DNA of 33,777 nt from Niallia endozanthoxylica (GTDB lineage: Bacteria > Bacillota > Bacilli > Bacillales > Cytobacillaceae). The notes beneath the pieces are model-generated. The model did not search any database. It saw only the letters and a list, made by a program, of their open reading frames with translations, and was not told where the DNA came from. Shown here piece after piece: positions 1-8,465 of the stretch. A program made the position numbers and the translations under genes. Position 1 is the stretch's first letter. Each line of letters begins with the position of its first letter. The stretch is from positions 1 through 33,777 of the forward strand of contig NZ_VYKL01000049.1 of NCBI RefSeq assembly GCF_008710145.1, given 5' to 3'.

Positions 1-57
1 GAATCTCCCACTTCTAAACGAAGTGAAAGTGGGAGTAGTTCAATGATAAGCGGAACC
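1..57 (+). mobile_element. terminal hairpin of an IS200/IS605-type element (partial)
   Basis: The first bases form a stem-loop (CTCCCACTT paired with AAGTGGGAG type arms at about 5-36). The same kind of sequence, GAATCTCCCACTTC, occurs in reverse complement beside the TnpB remnant near 30.03 kb. IS200/IS605 elements carry such subterminal hairpins. The body of the element would lie to the left of the window, so its identity is not visible. Bases 60-290 hold nothing I can support as a gene. Confidence 0.35.
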
Positions 58-290
58 AAGTATTAGTCTCGAATTAATGCTACAAGATATATGGAACGGA
101 AAAAAGCTTTTTTAGACTAGTATATAGTTGCAGAAGGAGTTAAATAGTAACAGATGAGCTGTGTAGTAAAAGAAATAGAATTTCAAGGTCGACAAGAATC
201 AATTTGGAAGAGGGCAGTCTTTTTCTCCACTTTTCATACTGCTTCCAGTATATTGGGAGATATTCTTAACTATCCTGTCCGTTCGTATTA

Positions 291-337
291 TAAGGTTAAC
301 CAGAATGCTAAATATTTCTGGTTGACCTTATTTATTT
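291..337 (+). terminator. rho-independent terminator-like hairpin
   Basis: Arms at 291-304 and 316-330 (TAAGGTTAACCAGAA with TTCTGGTTGACCTTA, one G-T wobble) are followed by a T-rich run. No convincing gene precedes it inside the window. It may end a transcript entering from the left, or insulate the IS110 element that follows. Confidence 0.45.
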
Positions 338-357
338 TGGTCTTATTATATCAGTAG

Positions 358-537
358 CCAGGGTAGAACGTAACTCCCGTTGGGCATTGACCCCGTCAAG
401 TAAACCGTTCACCCCCTACTTGTAGAAACATGATTGAGGCTGGTTGGGACGTAGATCTCGTATAACAAGCGAAGCTGTGACACTGCAAGGAGGAATTAGG
501 GATACTGGCAAATTACTAGATTAGGAGGAGATTTAGA
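358..537 (+). ncRNA. candidate bridge RNA in the IS110 5' leader
   Basis: IS110 elements of the non-IS1111 group are known to encode a structured bridge RNA in the non-coding left end, upstream of the recombinase. Its two loops base-pair with target and donor DNA. Here about 180 non-coding bases, more GC-rich than their surroundings, lie directly upstream of the IS110 recombinase, in the place and length expected. I have not folded it and cannot identify the guide loops, so the call rests on position. Confidence 0.3.
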
Positions 538-1773
538 ATGAATCCAGTCGTTGGTCTGGATATTTCAAAAGGGGAAAGTCAAGTTCAAGCATTTTTAGAT
601 AAAGGGAAACCATTTCGTAAGAGTTTTAAGATGTCTCATACTATTGAGGGGCTTAATTATCTTGTAACGTTTCTGGAGGATGTGAAAAAAGAGTCTGGTA
701 AGAAGCCTTCAATAGTTTTAGAAGCTACAGGGCATTATCAAACTCCTGTCGTTCATTACTTGGAAGAACGAGGGTATTTATTGATCATTATCAATCCGTT
801 AATTTCATACAAGGCAAGAGGGGTAAGTTTAAGAAAAGTAAAGACAGATGCCGTAGATGCCTATCTCCTCTGTGAGTTGTTCTATAAAGAGGAATTAGAG
901 CCTTATAAAAAACGTGGTGTCCAATTATTAAACCTCCGCAATCTTACAAGACAACATGAAAATATTACTGGAGTCATGATTCAAACGAAGCTTCAATTTC
1001 AAGCTGTTCTTGAACAAGTGTTTCCAGAATATAAAGGGGTTTTTGGAGATTTATATTCGGTGGTATCACTCTTAACACTTTCAGAGTTCCCCTCCTCCGA
1101 GGATATTATTAATGCAAGCGAAGAAACAATTACAGACAAGATAAATGAAGTGTGTAAAAGTCGATCAATCAGGTGGGCAAAAGAAAGTGCAGTTAAACTT
1201 AAGGCTGCGGCAGCTCGTAACCCTTTTGAAAAGACAGTCTATCAGAGTCATATTTTAAGTCTTGGTATGTATATTAATATGATTCTTCAATATAAAGAGC
1301 ATCTATCAAAGTTGGAGTCAGAGATAGATACCCTCGCTAAAGAAATTGAAGAATATAATATTATCAAATCTATCCCTGGTATCGGAGAAAAAATCGCTGC
1401 AACGATTATTTCAGAAATTGGGGAGATAGATCGATTTAATGATCCTAAAAAGCTTGTAGCATTCGCTGGAGTAGACCCTAGTGTCTTTGAATCTGGTAAA
1501 TTTTCTGCCACGAAAAACCGAATCACTAAAAGAGGGTCAAGTAGACTAAGACACGCCTTATATATGGCTGTTCGTTGTGCGATTCGTGATTGTCGTAAAA
1601 AGAAAACAACGGATGAAATTATCCCTCGTAACAAGAAAATGCGAGAGTTTTACGACAAGAAACGTGGAGAAGGAAAGCCCTTTAAAGTAGCTGTAATTGC
1701 ATGTGTAAATAAGCTCTTACATTGGATATTTGCCCTTTTAAAGAACAGAACAACTTTCCAAGATATAGCCTAG
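538..1773 (+). CDS. IS110-family transposase (DEDD recombinase)
   Basis: This is a DNA recombinase that moves its own element, probably guided by a bridge RNA. The 411-residue length is normal for the family. The N-terminal RuvC-like domain shows the DEDD tetrad: D8 in VVGLDIS, E62 in VLEATGHY, and D104 and D107 in KTDAVDAYL. A central helical segment follows. The C-terminal Transposase_20 domain contains IPGIGEKIAATI (helix-hairpin-helix-like) and FAGVDPSVFESG, which carries the conserved serine of the family. The ATG is preceded by AGGAGGAG at good spacing. The reading frame is intact, so the element may be active. The gene lies upstream of and convergent with the JAMM-protease gene. Confidence 0.93.
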   Translation: MNPVVGLDISKGESQVQAFLDKGKPFRKSFKMSHTIEGLNYLVTFLEDVKKESGKKPSIVLEATGHYQTPVVHYLEERGYLLIIINPLISYKARGVSLRKVKTDAVDAYLLCELFYKEELEPYKKRGVQLLNLRNLTRQHENITGVMIQTKLQFQAVLEQVFPEYKGVFGDLYSVVSLLTLSEFPSSEDIINASEETITDKINEVCKSRSIRWAKESAVKLKAAAARNPFEKTVYQSHILSLGMYINMILQYKEHLSKLESEIDTLAKEIEEYNIIKSIPGIGEKIAATIISEIGEIDRFNDPKKLVAFAGVDPSVFESGKFSATKNRITKRGSSRLRHALYMAVRCAIRDCRKKKTTDEIIPRNKKMREFYDKKRGEGKPFKVAVIACVNKLLHWIFALLKNRTTFQDIA

Positions 1774-1935
1774 AACCAAAAATAAACTAAATAACACAAA
1801 ACCTTCCAAAATCAGATTAATGAAAGGTTATTTGGCATACACATTTTTAGTATAACATGAGATATATTAAGTTTTTATTGGAAGATATTGACAAACTATT
1901 AGCTGGTTTACTTGTAGGTTAAAATAGAGGTATCC

Positions 1936-2364
1936 TTAAAACACATTAATTTTAAGATGAGTTACTAAAGAATTTTTAATACGATAACATTTTACATTAG
2001 GTTTTCCAAATGACAATGATACAATAAAATAGGCTGCATTTGGATAATGGACATTCTTGATATCATTTCTCGAGGGATAAGGGAGGGCAGTTGGATGGGA
2101 ATGATAAATTCCAGTTAATTCCTCTCCTTGTAGTTTCATTGTTTTAAATACACGTTCCATTTGCTTGACGTCCATGGCAAATCTAGTGGAAGAGTGTTCG
2201 ATATTTTCCATTTTCCAGATTGTTTCATTTTTCCCACCTTTACCTGAAATCAACCCGCATGCTTCATAGGGTGCTTCCTGTAGACAATGGTCAACCATAG
2301 CGTCCCATACTAATTTTTTTATAAAAACTTGATTGTTTCGATTTCTATTAGAATTAACGGCCAC
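1936..2364 (-). CDS. JAMM/MPN-domain metalloprotease (Mov34/PAD-1 type)
   Basis: This is a predicted zinc isopeptidase or peptidase of 142 residues, made of one MPN domain. The complete JAMM signature is present: E34 in YEACGL, then H88-S-H90, seven residues, S98 and D101 (HSHPTALPYPSRND). It should therefore be catalytically competent. Bacterial relatives cleave peptide or sulfur-carrier bonds, but the substrate here is unknown. It starts with GTG inside the last codons of the preceding small gene (11-base overlap) and has no good ribosome site of its own, which suggests translational coupling. It is the last gene of the minus-strand cluster with the coiled-coil proteins. No sulfur-carrier (ThiS/MoaD-like) gene is adjacent, so a role in processing surface or coat proteins is inference only. 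Confidence 0.85.
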   Translation of the reverse strand: MAVNSNRNRNNQVFIKKLVWDAMVDHCLQEAPYEACGLISGKGGKNETIWKMENIEHSSTRFAMDVKQMERVFKTMKLQGEELTGIYHSHPTALPYPSRNDIKNVHYPNAAYFIVSLSFGKPNVKCYRIKNSLVTHLKINVF

Positions 2365-2548
2365 AGCATTTTCTAGGTTGTGTTTTACGGGGGGTGTCGG
2401 ATAAATATACTTTCCTTTGATCAGTTAAAGTATTTTTAGACTGCTGTACTTTTTTAACTTGGCTGTTTGTTGTTGCATTATTTTTGTGCCCAGTAGGAAC
2501 ACTTTTTTGTTTACCAAAAAGTTTTTTCATTTGATTAAATGACATCAT
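2354..2548 (-). CDS. small basic protein with C-terminal Cys-Cys
   Basis: A 64-residue, lysine-, glutamine- and threonine-rich protein that I do not recognise from any family. It begins MMSFNQMKKLFGKQKS, has no membrane segment, and ends in a basic tail with adjacent cysteines (QPRKCCGR). The ATG follows a GTGGAGTGAT ribosome site. It lies 55 bases after the 504-residue coiled-coil gene and overlaps the JAMM-protease gene by 11 bases, so the three are probably one transcript. A second small protein of the same design (59 aa, ending PRRRNCCHY, same ribosome-site sequence) lies at 10598-10777. The Cys pair could serve disulfide cross-linking in a coat layer; that is speculation. Confidence 0.65.
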   Translation of the reverse strand: MMSFNQMKKLFGKQKSVPTGHKNNATTNSQVKKVQQSKNTLTDQRKVYLSDTPRKTQPRKCCGR

Positions 2549-2603
2549 GATTTATCACTCCACTGATTTTTTTTAAAAGTTCTTAAAGTTTATTTACATG
2601 AGA

Positions 2604-4118
2604 TTATTTAAATGGATTAAAAACTGAACGTATTGACTGTGCTTGAGGATAAAATTGCTTTAGCTTTTCATATCGTAATTGGCTTTGTTGTTGCTGCTGT
2701 ACACTGGCCGGTTTGATTTGACTATTCAATTGTTTCCTTTCAGTTGCTCTAACCTGTTTATTTCTTTCTGGTTTATTTTGAGGGGACTTAGGTGTATGTT
2801 GGTTTTTTTCACGATATTGTTTTTCTTTTTTTTGAAAACCTTGAATAGTTTCCTTTAATTGCTGTGTTTGTTCGATGCTTTTGAGTTTCATTTGTTCAAG
2901 TTGTGACTTATAGTCTTCTTCCCGTTGTTTTATTTCTTTTATTGTTTTTTCCAACTCTTCCTTCTGTTTTTGATGATTACGATCCTGCTCTTTAATTACC
3001 CTTAATTCTTTTTCAAGCTTTTCTATCTTTTTTAAATATTTCATTTCATTCTCTTTCTGAATTTGTAAATGGTCATTTAGTTCTTTTGCTTGATTGATAT
3101 AATTTATTTTATCTTCTTCATATCGCTTTTTATCTTCTTCATATCGTTGAAAATGAGCATTCATTTTTTCTAATAAACTTTCATAATGTTTTAATCCCTG
3201 TTGCAACTCCTTTATAGTGCTGTTTAATTGTTCAATTTTTTCAAGATATCGCATTTCACTATCATTGCTCCACAAATGCCAGGCCATGCTAAGCCAACTC
3301 CCTTTCTTTATCGTATACATTTCATGCCGTTCTTGCTTAGGCTTTTGATCCTTTAATTCCATCAAACTTTGACTCTTTTGTTGAATTTCTCTTTCCATTG
3401 AACTTATTTTTTGATTTCTTATTTCTATAAGATTTTTTAACTCGTTTACTTCTTGTTTTAACGAGTGAATATAATTATTTTTTTCCTCAAGCCTTTGATG
3501 TAAAACGACTTCAAGTTGTTTATATTTAAGAAGAGAGTGTTCTTGTTTTTCTATTTTGTTTAAAAGTTGTAGCTGTTTATTTTCAACAGAGTTAACTGTA
3601 TCTTGTATTTTTTCTTCGGCTTCCCTCACAGTATCTTCAACTAATTGTTTGCTTGCTTCAAGAGCTTGAGAAAGATGTTTTGTACTTCTCTCATATAAAT
3701 GTATAGTAATTCTGTAATCCTCTATCTCTTGTAAATAACCATTTTTTGTAATGATTAAGTGTTCAATGTTTTCTTCCTGTTTCTTTAATTCTTGTTTCAG
3801 TTTTCTTTCATTAGCTAGAAACTTTTTCATTTGGAGATAAATATCATTTAATGATTGTTCTAATTGTAATCGTTTTTCTGAACTGTTTGAGTTTACTCTT
3901 GCTAGGTCTTTTTCTTGGGATAGAGGATTTAATACAGTATTCATTTTTTCAATATGATTTTTAATTTCAATTCTTTCATCTTTATAACAATTTAAATGAT
4001 TTTTTAATTGTTTAATTTCATTTTTGGAAGTAAGAAGTTTTTTTTCGATATTCTCAATTAAAAGGAGATCTGAATTAGCTTTTTCTTTCTTTTTAAATGG
4101 AATAATGTCACTAGTCAT
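2604..4118 (-). CDS. long coiled-coil protein with basic Q-rich tail
   Basis: A 504-residue protein dominated by Glu/Lys/Gln/Leu heptads from about residue 15 to about 440, interrupted near residue 280 by a tryptophan-rich segment (SWLSMAWHLWS). The last 70 residues are basic and rich in Pro, Asn and Gln, ending SIRSVFNPFK. There is no signal peptide or membrane segment. I chose the ATG at 4118 because AGGAGG lies six bases upstream; a start nine codons earlier has no ribosome site. The function is unknown. Long coiled coils of this kind occur in spore-coat morphogenetic and scaffold proteins, which fits the window but is not proof. It probably forms an operon with the small Cys-Cys protein and the JAMM protease. 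Confidence 0.8.
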   Translation of the reverse strand: MTSDIIPFKKKEKANSDLLLIENIEKKLLTSKNEIKQLKNHLNCYKDERIEIKNHIEKMNTVLNPLSQEKDLARVNSNSSEKRLQLEQSLNDIYLQMKKFLANERKLKQELKKQEENIEHLIITKNGYLQEIEDYRITIHLYERSTKHLSQALEASKQLVEDTVREAEEKIQDTVNSVENKQLQLLNKIEKQEHSLLKYKQLEVVLHQRLEEKNNYIHSLKQEVNELKNLIEIRNQKISSMEREIQQKSQSLMELKDQKPKQERHEMYTIKKGSWLSMAWHLWSNDSEMRYLEKIEQLNSTIKELQQGLKHYESLLEKMNAHFQRYEEDKKRYEEDKINYINQAKELNDHLQIQKENEMKYLKKIEKLEKELRVIKEQDRNHQKQKEELEKTIKEIKQREEDYKSQLEQMKLKSIEQTQQLKETIQGFQKKEKQYREKNQHTPKSPQNKPERNKQVRATERKQLNSQIKPASVQQQQQSQLRYEKLKQFYPQAQSIRSVFNPFK

Positions 4119-4150
4119 TTTGAACCTCCTATATAGAGAAATCACTAATT

Positions 4151-4179
4151 AAAATATATGAAACTTTCCATGGATGGTG
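4151..4179 (-). promoter_or_regulatory. possible SigE/SigK-type promoter for the 504-aa coiled-coil gene
   Basis: On the minus strand, CACC (4176-4179) is followed after 15 bases by CATATATTT (4152-4160), about 34 bases before the ATG. It resembles mother-cell sigma-factor sites (SigK: mACm, 16-17 bases, CATAnnnTA; SigE -10: CATACAnT). The spacing is one base short. The site lies downstream of a terminator-like hairpin, as expected for a separate transcript. Confidence 0.3.
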
Positions 4180-4286
4180 AATGAATACAGGCAACTTACG
4201 AAGTGTCCTGACCATCAATACTTTTGTTAATTAAAAGGTTGTTCAAAATTTGATATGATATTATATTTTGATAATGGAGGATATAG

Positions 4287-4317
4287 TAAAACCACCCTGA
4301 TAATGAAGGGCGGTTTT
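4287..4317. terminator. bidirectional terminator-like hairpin between the two coiled-coil genes
   Basis: AAAACCACCCT and AGGGCGGTTTT pair around GATAATGA. A run of eight T follows on the plus strand and a shorter T run on the minus strand. Its position just after the stop of the 343-aa coiled-coil gene (minus strand) suggests that it ends that transcript. Confidence 0.6.
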
Positions 4318-4338
4318 GAGATTTTTTTTCTGTACATA

Positions 4339-5370
4339 TTATAGTGTTTGCTGATGAGTGGAACTAGTTGATAATGAGGTTTTTAATTGTTTTATTTCAA
4401 ATGTAAGATTATCGATTTGTTCCTCTAAATAATCAGTTAGTGACACACATGTCGATATCTTTTCATCATATTCATTACTTTGTGAAAATAATTGTTCTAT
4501 TTGTTGAATAAGTTTGTTGTATTCAATCATTGTGTTTTGTGGAGGGGTATCAGAAATTTCTCCTGAACTATATGAGAAAATTTCCTGTGTTAAATCCTCG
4601 ATTTTGTTAAAAATTTCACTTTGGAAAGATTCCAAAGTTGTTTTTTCCGCTGTTAATTGTGTTTGTTCTTCTTTTAGCCTTTCGTTTATATCTTTAAGGT
4701 GCTGAATTTCTGCTTTATCTTTTATTTGTATATCATTTTGTTCACCAAGTTTCTTTTCTTGTGTAGTAATGTGATTTTGTAAATGGTTTATTTGTTTCAG
4801 TTTTTTTTGTATTTCTTCTTTATAGCTTATTATTTCTTCTGTTAATTGTTTATTTTTATCAGAGAGTATTTGATTGGAGACCTGAAGTTTTTGAATCATC
4901 TCTTCACTTTGAGTTTGTTGATCATTCAGCAGTACAAGTTCATTTTCAAGAGATGCTACTTGTTTTTGTAATTGTTGATTTGAGTACTTATGTTCTTTAA
5001 CTTCTTCCAGACTTTTTCTATTGTCAGATTCTGCTTGTTGCAATCTGTCATTTACAACACTTATTACCTTTTTTAAATGTTCAATTTGTATTGTTAATTG
5101 TTCTATAAGAGCCTCTTTTTCCGTTATTCTGTTTTGTAAAGTTAAGTTTTTATGATTAATGTCCTTTATTTGAATTGTGAATTGCTTCCGTTCTCCGAGT
5201 AAATGGTTGTTCTCAATTTTTAACTTTTCTAGTTGACTGTAATGATAATTCTCCTGATAATCGCGAACTTTTGATCTATATTTATCTAACTCAGAACTTA
5301 AGTAAATGATTTGTTGCTGAAGAATAACAGGATTCAAGCGATCATCTGGAGGGTCATGTTTTCTTTTCAT
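4339..5370 (-). CDS. coiled-coil protein (343 aa)
   Basis: Almost the whole protein, from about residue 15 to 250 and again from 280 to 335, is predicted coiled coil by eye: repeated Leu/Ile at heptad spacing with Glu, Gln and Lys between. There is no catalytic motif, signal peptide or membrane segment. The ATG at 5370 is chosen because GGAGG lies eight bases upstream; an upstream in-frame TTG (MEVV...) lacks a site. It is downstream of the unrecognised 409-aa gene by 71 bases, so probably co-transcribed with it, and is separated from the next coiled-coil gene by a terminator hairpin. It resembles that 504-aa protein in composition, perhaps as a partner or distant paralogue. The function is unknown. 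Confidence 0.8.
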   Translation of the reverse strand: MKRKHDPPDDRLNPVILQQQIIYLSSELDKYRSKVRDYQENYHYSQLEKLKIENNHLLGERKQFTIQIKDINHKNLTLQNRITEKEALIEQLTIQIEHLKKVISVVNDRLQQAESDNRKSLEEVKEHKYSNQQLQKQVASLENELVLLNDQQTQSEEMIQKLQVSNQILSDKNKQLTEEIISYKEEIQKKLKQINHLQNHITTQEKKLGEQNDIQIKDKAEIQHLKDINERLKEEQTQLTAEKTTLESFQSEIFNKIEDLTQEIFSYSSGEISDTPPQNTMIEYNKLIQQIEQLFSQSNEYDEKISTCVSLTDYLEEQIDNLTFEIKQLKTSLSTSSTHQQTL

Positions 5371-5441
5371 AGCAACAACCTCCAAAAATCAAGATTACAG
5401 CTGGTGAGAAACATTAAACCAGTATTGATCAACGATTTCTT

Positions 5442-6671
5442 TTAAAAGGAAAAAGATATTTGGTTATTTGATGGAAACTGTTTTTTATCTTCTTGAAAAT
5501 AGACAAACGCCTGAGCAGTGATGGACTTTCCATTTTTGGGTTGCTCAAAATTGATTTTAAAGTTAAACATTGTCGTTTCCCCAGGGGGGATTTGTAAAAC
5601 TTGAATGGGAGTTATCCAGTACTCTCCGTTCTTTTTAACCTTTTGTCTCCAATCATCATATAGATATTTCCATCCTTTCTCTCCATTTATGCTTTTAGTA
5701 CCTAATGAAGAAACCATCTTGGGTGGTATAATTTGACCTTGTAGAGAAGCACTTTCTACTGGTGTTATCTTGATGCATATTACTGGATTCAATATTGCTT
5801 GATTTCCTGTATTTTTTATATATAGAACTCCTTCAATTAAGTATTCTTTTAATTCACTCTCCGATTGAGGGAGGAGAATCGTATAATCAAAAAAGGTTTC
5901 TACATTTATTATTCTTTTATTCTTTTGTAGATTTTGGGATATTAATTTTAGTGCTTGTGAGTTTTTATCTTTTCCCTTTTCTATTCTTTCGTCCTCTTGT
6001 GGTACATTTTTCTGCTCTGGTGAAATATGTGTTTGTGTCATGGTTACTAACCAATTTTTTAACATGTTTTTTGGAAGATAAGAAAAAATTTGATTTTGTT
6101 GACGCTTAATGTATCGAAGGATGACTTTTGCTATACACATAGAAAAGAGTTCTTTATACACGTCTAGATTGGGATTTGGAGGGAAGTGGAACTTTAAAAA
6201 TAAGGATCGACTAGAGGTTAAGGGGAAATGTTTTGTTTCTTTTAGTTGAAAAGGAATTTTTTCTTTATTCAATTCTGTTCTAAATAGATTTCGTAATCGT
6301 TCATCAATACCTGAGCCATGTTCAATGACAAGAAATCCATGTTTATCAGACGTGTTTTCAAAGGTTGCTACTTTGATTTGTAAATAAGGGTTTGTTGTGA
6401 TCGACTCTAAATTTTCAATTACTGTGACTAGCCCGTCAATAGAGAGAAATTGTTTTAACGTTTGTAATACATCATTGTTTAGTGGGGTGTTAGTTGTTAA
6501 GGAGAGTGCAATTTGATTCTGTTGAAAATCAGAAAAGAGGTCTAACCTTTTCTCAACTGAACTCCAGTTTGTATGAAGTCCATGTTGCTCACAAAACAAT
6601 CGAAAACTAACGAGAGAATGGTAGGGTATCTCTGTAATTACCTCATTATTAAAATAAACCGAAATTTTCAT
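5442..6671 (-). CDS. unrecognised 409-aa protein, probable beta-rich C-terminus
   Basis: I do not recognise this protein. The N-terminus (MKISVYFNNEVITEIPYH) looks like a small beta domain. Residues 100-215 form a mixed alpha/beta region (FLVIEHGSG, then FLKFHFPPNPN and a helix ending ILRYIKRQ). A polar linker follows. Residues 255-409 look like a beta-sandwich of the kind used for adhesion or assembly (EGVLYIKNTGNQAILNPVICIKITP; IPPGETTMFNFKINF). There is no signal peptide. The ATG follows AAAAGGGGGG. It is the first gene of the leftward cluster with two coiled-coil proteins and the JAMM protease, and a SigE-like promoter is visible upstream. I suspect a spore-surface or coat-associated role from context only. 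Confidence 0.75.
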   Translation of the reverse strand: MKISVYFNNEVITEIPYHSLVSFRLFCEQHGLHTNWSSVEKRLDLFSDFQQNQIALSLTTNTPLNNDVLQTLKQFLSIDGLVTVIENLESITTNPYLQIKVATFENTSDKHGFLVIEHGSGIDERLRNLFRTELNKEKIPFQLKETKHFPLTSSRSLFLKFHFPPNPNLDVYKELFSMCIAKVILRYIKRQQNQIFSYLPKNMLKNWLVTMTQTHISPEQKNVPQEDERIEKGKDKNSQALKLISQNLQKNKRIINVETFFDYTILLPQSESELKEYLIEGVLYIKNTGNQAILNPVICIKITPVESASLQGQIIPPKMVSSLGTKSINGEKGWKYLYDDWRQKVKKNGEYWITPIQVLQIPPGETTMFNFKINFEQPKNGKSITAQAFVYFQEDKKQFPSNNQISFSF

Positions 6672-6730
6672 GATGTTCCCCCCTTTTAAGGGTAGTTTCT
6701 TAGGAAGAGAATATAAATTAATAATCTAGA

Positions 6731-6760
6731 GAAAATATGAACGAATTCACAAATATATTT
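6731..6760 (-). promoter_or_regulatory. possible SigE-type promoter upstream of the 409-aa gene
   Basis: On the minus strand, AATATA (6754-6759), a 14-base spacer and CATATTTTC (6731-6739) resemble the SigE consensus (ATA at -35, 14-15 bases, CATACAnT at -10). The predicted start of transcription would leave a leader of about 50 bases. This is a pattern match made by eye in AT-rich DNA, so it is uncertain. Confidence 0.35.
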
Positions 6761-6849
6761 ATTGATGAAAAAGTTACAGTACCATTACTATTCAAAAAAA
6801 TCCTTGATTATGCCTATTTAATAATGGTATTTAGATGGACAAAAGTTGT

Positions 6850-7055
6850 CAACTACCCACCACTTATCAACCTTACGGTTTGATTGAAGTGGGGGCTTGA
6901 AAAAGTCCTGGTTGTCTAGCCTAAGTTCTTTGAGAACTACGTTATCCTTCATGTAGAAACCTATGGATGATTCCCTAGTCCGTAGCTCTTTCGTGGCTCT
7001 GTAAACAGCTCTAAGGGCAAGGAGCAGTCAACCACATTGCGAAGGTTGGATAACA
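6850..7055 (+). ncRNA. candidate omega RNA (IscB guide RNA scaffold)
   Basis: About 200 non-coding bases directly upstream of iscB contain several nested stems: CCCACCACTTATCAACC with a complementary arm ending GAAGTGGGGG, TCTTTGAGAAC-type and GTAGCTCTTTC-type short hairpins, and GCTCTAAGGGC. In IscB elements the omega RNA lies here, with its guide taken from sequence just outside the left end. The position and structure fit; the exact 5' and 3' ends and the guide are not determined. Confidence 0.5.
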
Positions 7056-8386
7056 TTGGCGAAGGGAAACAAACTCCAAAGGAGGGAACACTCTGTGTTA
7101 GTGTTCGTCACAAATAAGCATGGCGAAGCTCTTATGCCATGCAAATCAAGAAAAGCCAGATTGCTGCTTAAGCAAAAGAAAGCCATCATTGTTAGCTATG
7201 AACCATTTACGATTCAATTACTCTATGGTTCTAGTGGTTACAAACAAAAAGTGGATTTAGGAATTGATTTAGGGGCTAAACATATTGGTATAGCCATAAC
7301 ATCCGAGGATAAAGTTCTATCCAAAGGGGAAATTGAATTACGACAAGATGTAAAAGGAAATTTAGAAACTAGAAAAATCTATCGCAGAAGCAGACGAAAT
7401 CGTAAAACACGTTACCGAAAGCCTCGATTTTTGAATCGTGTTTCATCTAAAAAGGATGGATGGCTACCGCCATCTATTCAAAGCAGAATCGATAACACGT
7501 TTCATTGGATTGAACAATTTGCCTTGTTATTACCGAAACCTATCCTTCATATAGAAGTAGGAAAATTTGATGTTCAAAAGATGGTCAATCCTGATATTCA
7601 AGGTGTTGAGTATCAACAAGGGCAGACCTATGGATACCATGATGTCCGTTACTTTGTGTTTGCAAGAGATCGGTACACCTGTCAAGTGTGTAAAAGGAAA
7701 GGGAAAATTCTAAACACGCACCATATTATTTATCGAAGTAAAGGTGGAAGTGATCGAGCAGATAATCTTATTACCGTATGTACCGATTGTCATACATCGG
7801 AGAATCATCAAAAAGGGCAGATTTTATATGGCAATGGATGATGGATAAAAAGAAAACACCATCTTACAAAGAAGGACCATTTATGAATAGTTTTCGTAAG
7901 CGTGTGTTTTCCAAATATCCAGAAGCTCACATGACATACGGTTCTATCACTACACCACACCGTAAGGAACTGGGCTTAGAGAAAACACACTCCAATGACG
8001 CGATTGCCATTACAGGCATGGCAAAAATCAAAGAAAGTGCGGAGCCGAATCAAATCTTTATGATTAAGCAGTTCCGTAAGAAAAAACGGTCATTGCATGA
8101 AGCCACAGCAAGAAAAGGCCGTAAGACCAAAAATACAACGAGTCAGCGAAATGCAAAGAACACCAAACAAATGAAGGGTTTCTATCTTAACGATAAAGTG
8201 ATGTTATTTGGAAAAATAGGTTTTATCATGGGCTTTACAGGGTCAAACGGAGCTTATGTGAAGACTATCAACGGGCAATACATCACAAAACCAGGAAAGA
8301 ATTATAAACAAGTAGGTTTGAAAGAACTTACGTGCATTTGTCACAATAATAATTGGCAGTATCAAATCATTCAGGCTAACGCCTGA
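7056..8386 (+). pseudogene. iscB: IscB (OMEGA RNA-guided nuclease), frameshifted between HNH and RuvC-III
   Basis: IscB proteins are RNA-guided nickase/nuclease ancestors of Cas9, encoded in IS200/IS605-like elements. Order seen: PLMP-type N-terminus (ALMPCKSRKARLLLKQ), RuvC-I (VDLGIDLGAKHIGIA), arginine-rich bridge helix (IYRRSRRNRKTRYRKP), RuvC-II (ILHIEVGKFD), HNH with zinc cysteines (CQVCKRKGK, THHIIYRSKGG, CTDCH). The first frame stops at 7841. The next frame over, open by 7778, supplies the rest: TYGSITTPHRKELGLEKTHSNDAIAI, with the RuvC-III aspartate, and a C-terminal domain to 8386. The change of frame must fall near 7820-7845, where the sequence has short ATGG/ATGATGG repeats. It is either a recent single-base inactivation, a sequencing error, or (less likely) recoding. 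The TTG at 7056 is the first start of the frame; the true start may be a little downstream. Confidence 0.85.
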
Positions 8387-8465
8387 CCGAAATTCATCTC
8401 CCAACTACTCATTGGGCTTCGCTCTGCGCATTCCTTGAGGATGGGAGACTTCTTTCGGAAATCCG
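8387..8465 (+). repeat. right-end hairpin of the IscB element
   Basis: Immediately after the iscB stop, CCGAAATTCATCTCCC and GGGAGACTTCTTTCGG form the outer stem, enclosing an inner GGGCTTCGCTC-type hairpin. The sequence continues GGAAATCCGTTAAA, which also follows the copy at 11.2 kb, so the element end probably includes it. Confidence 0.6.

Larger units (their letters stand above)
358..1860 (+). mobile_element. IS110-family insertion sequence (ends approximate)
   Basis: This comprises the transposase gene at 538-1773 plus a 5' non-coding region of about 180 bases. IS110 elements usually lack inverted repeats, so I cannot fix the ends; the coordinates are only outer guesses. After the gene there is an imperfect hairpin at about 1799-1828 (AACCTT with AAGGTT). 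Confidence 0.4.

Noticed and set aside
154..357. 67-codon plus-strand reading frame left of the IS110 element
   Set aside because: The nearest ribosome-site-like AGAAGGAG is 14 bases from the ATG, the product has no family features, and the frame runs through a terminator-like hairpin.
1287..1634. 115-codon frame antisense to the IS110 transposase
   Set aside because: It is fully inside a strong gene on the other strand, with no ribosome site.
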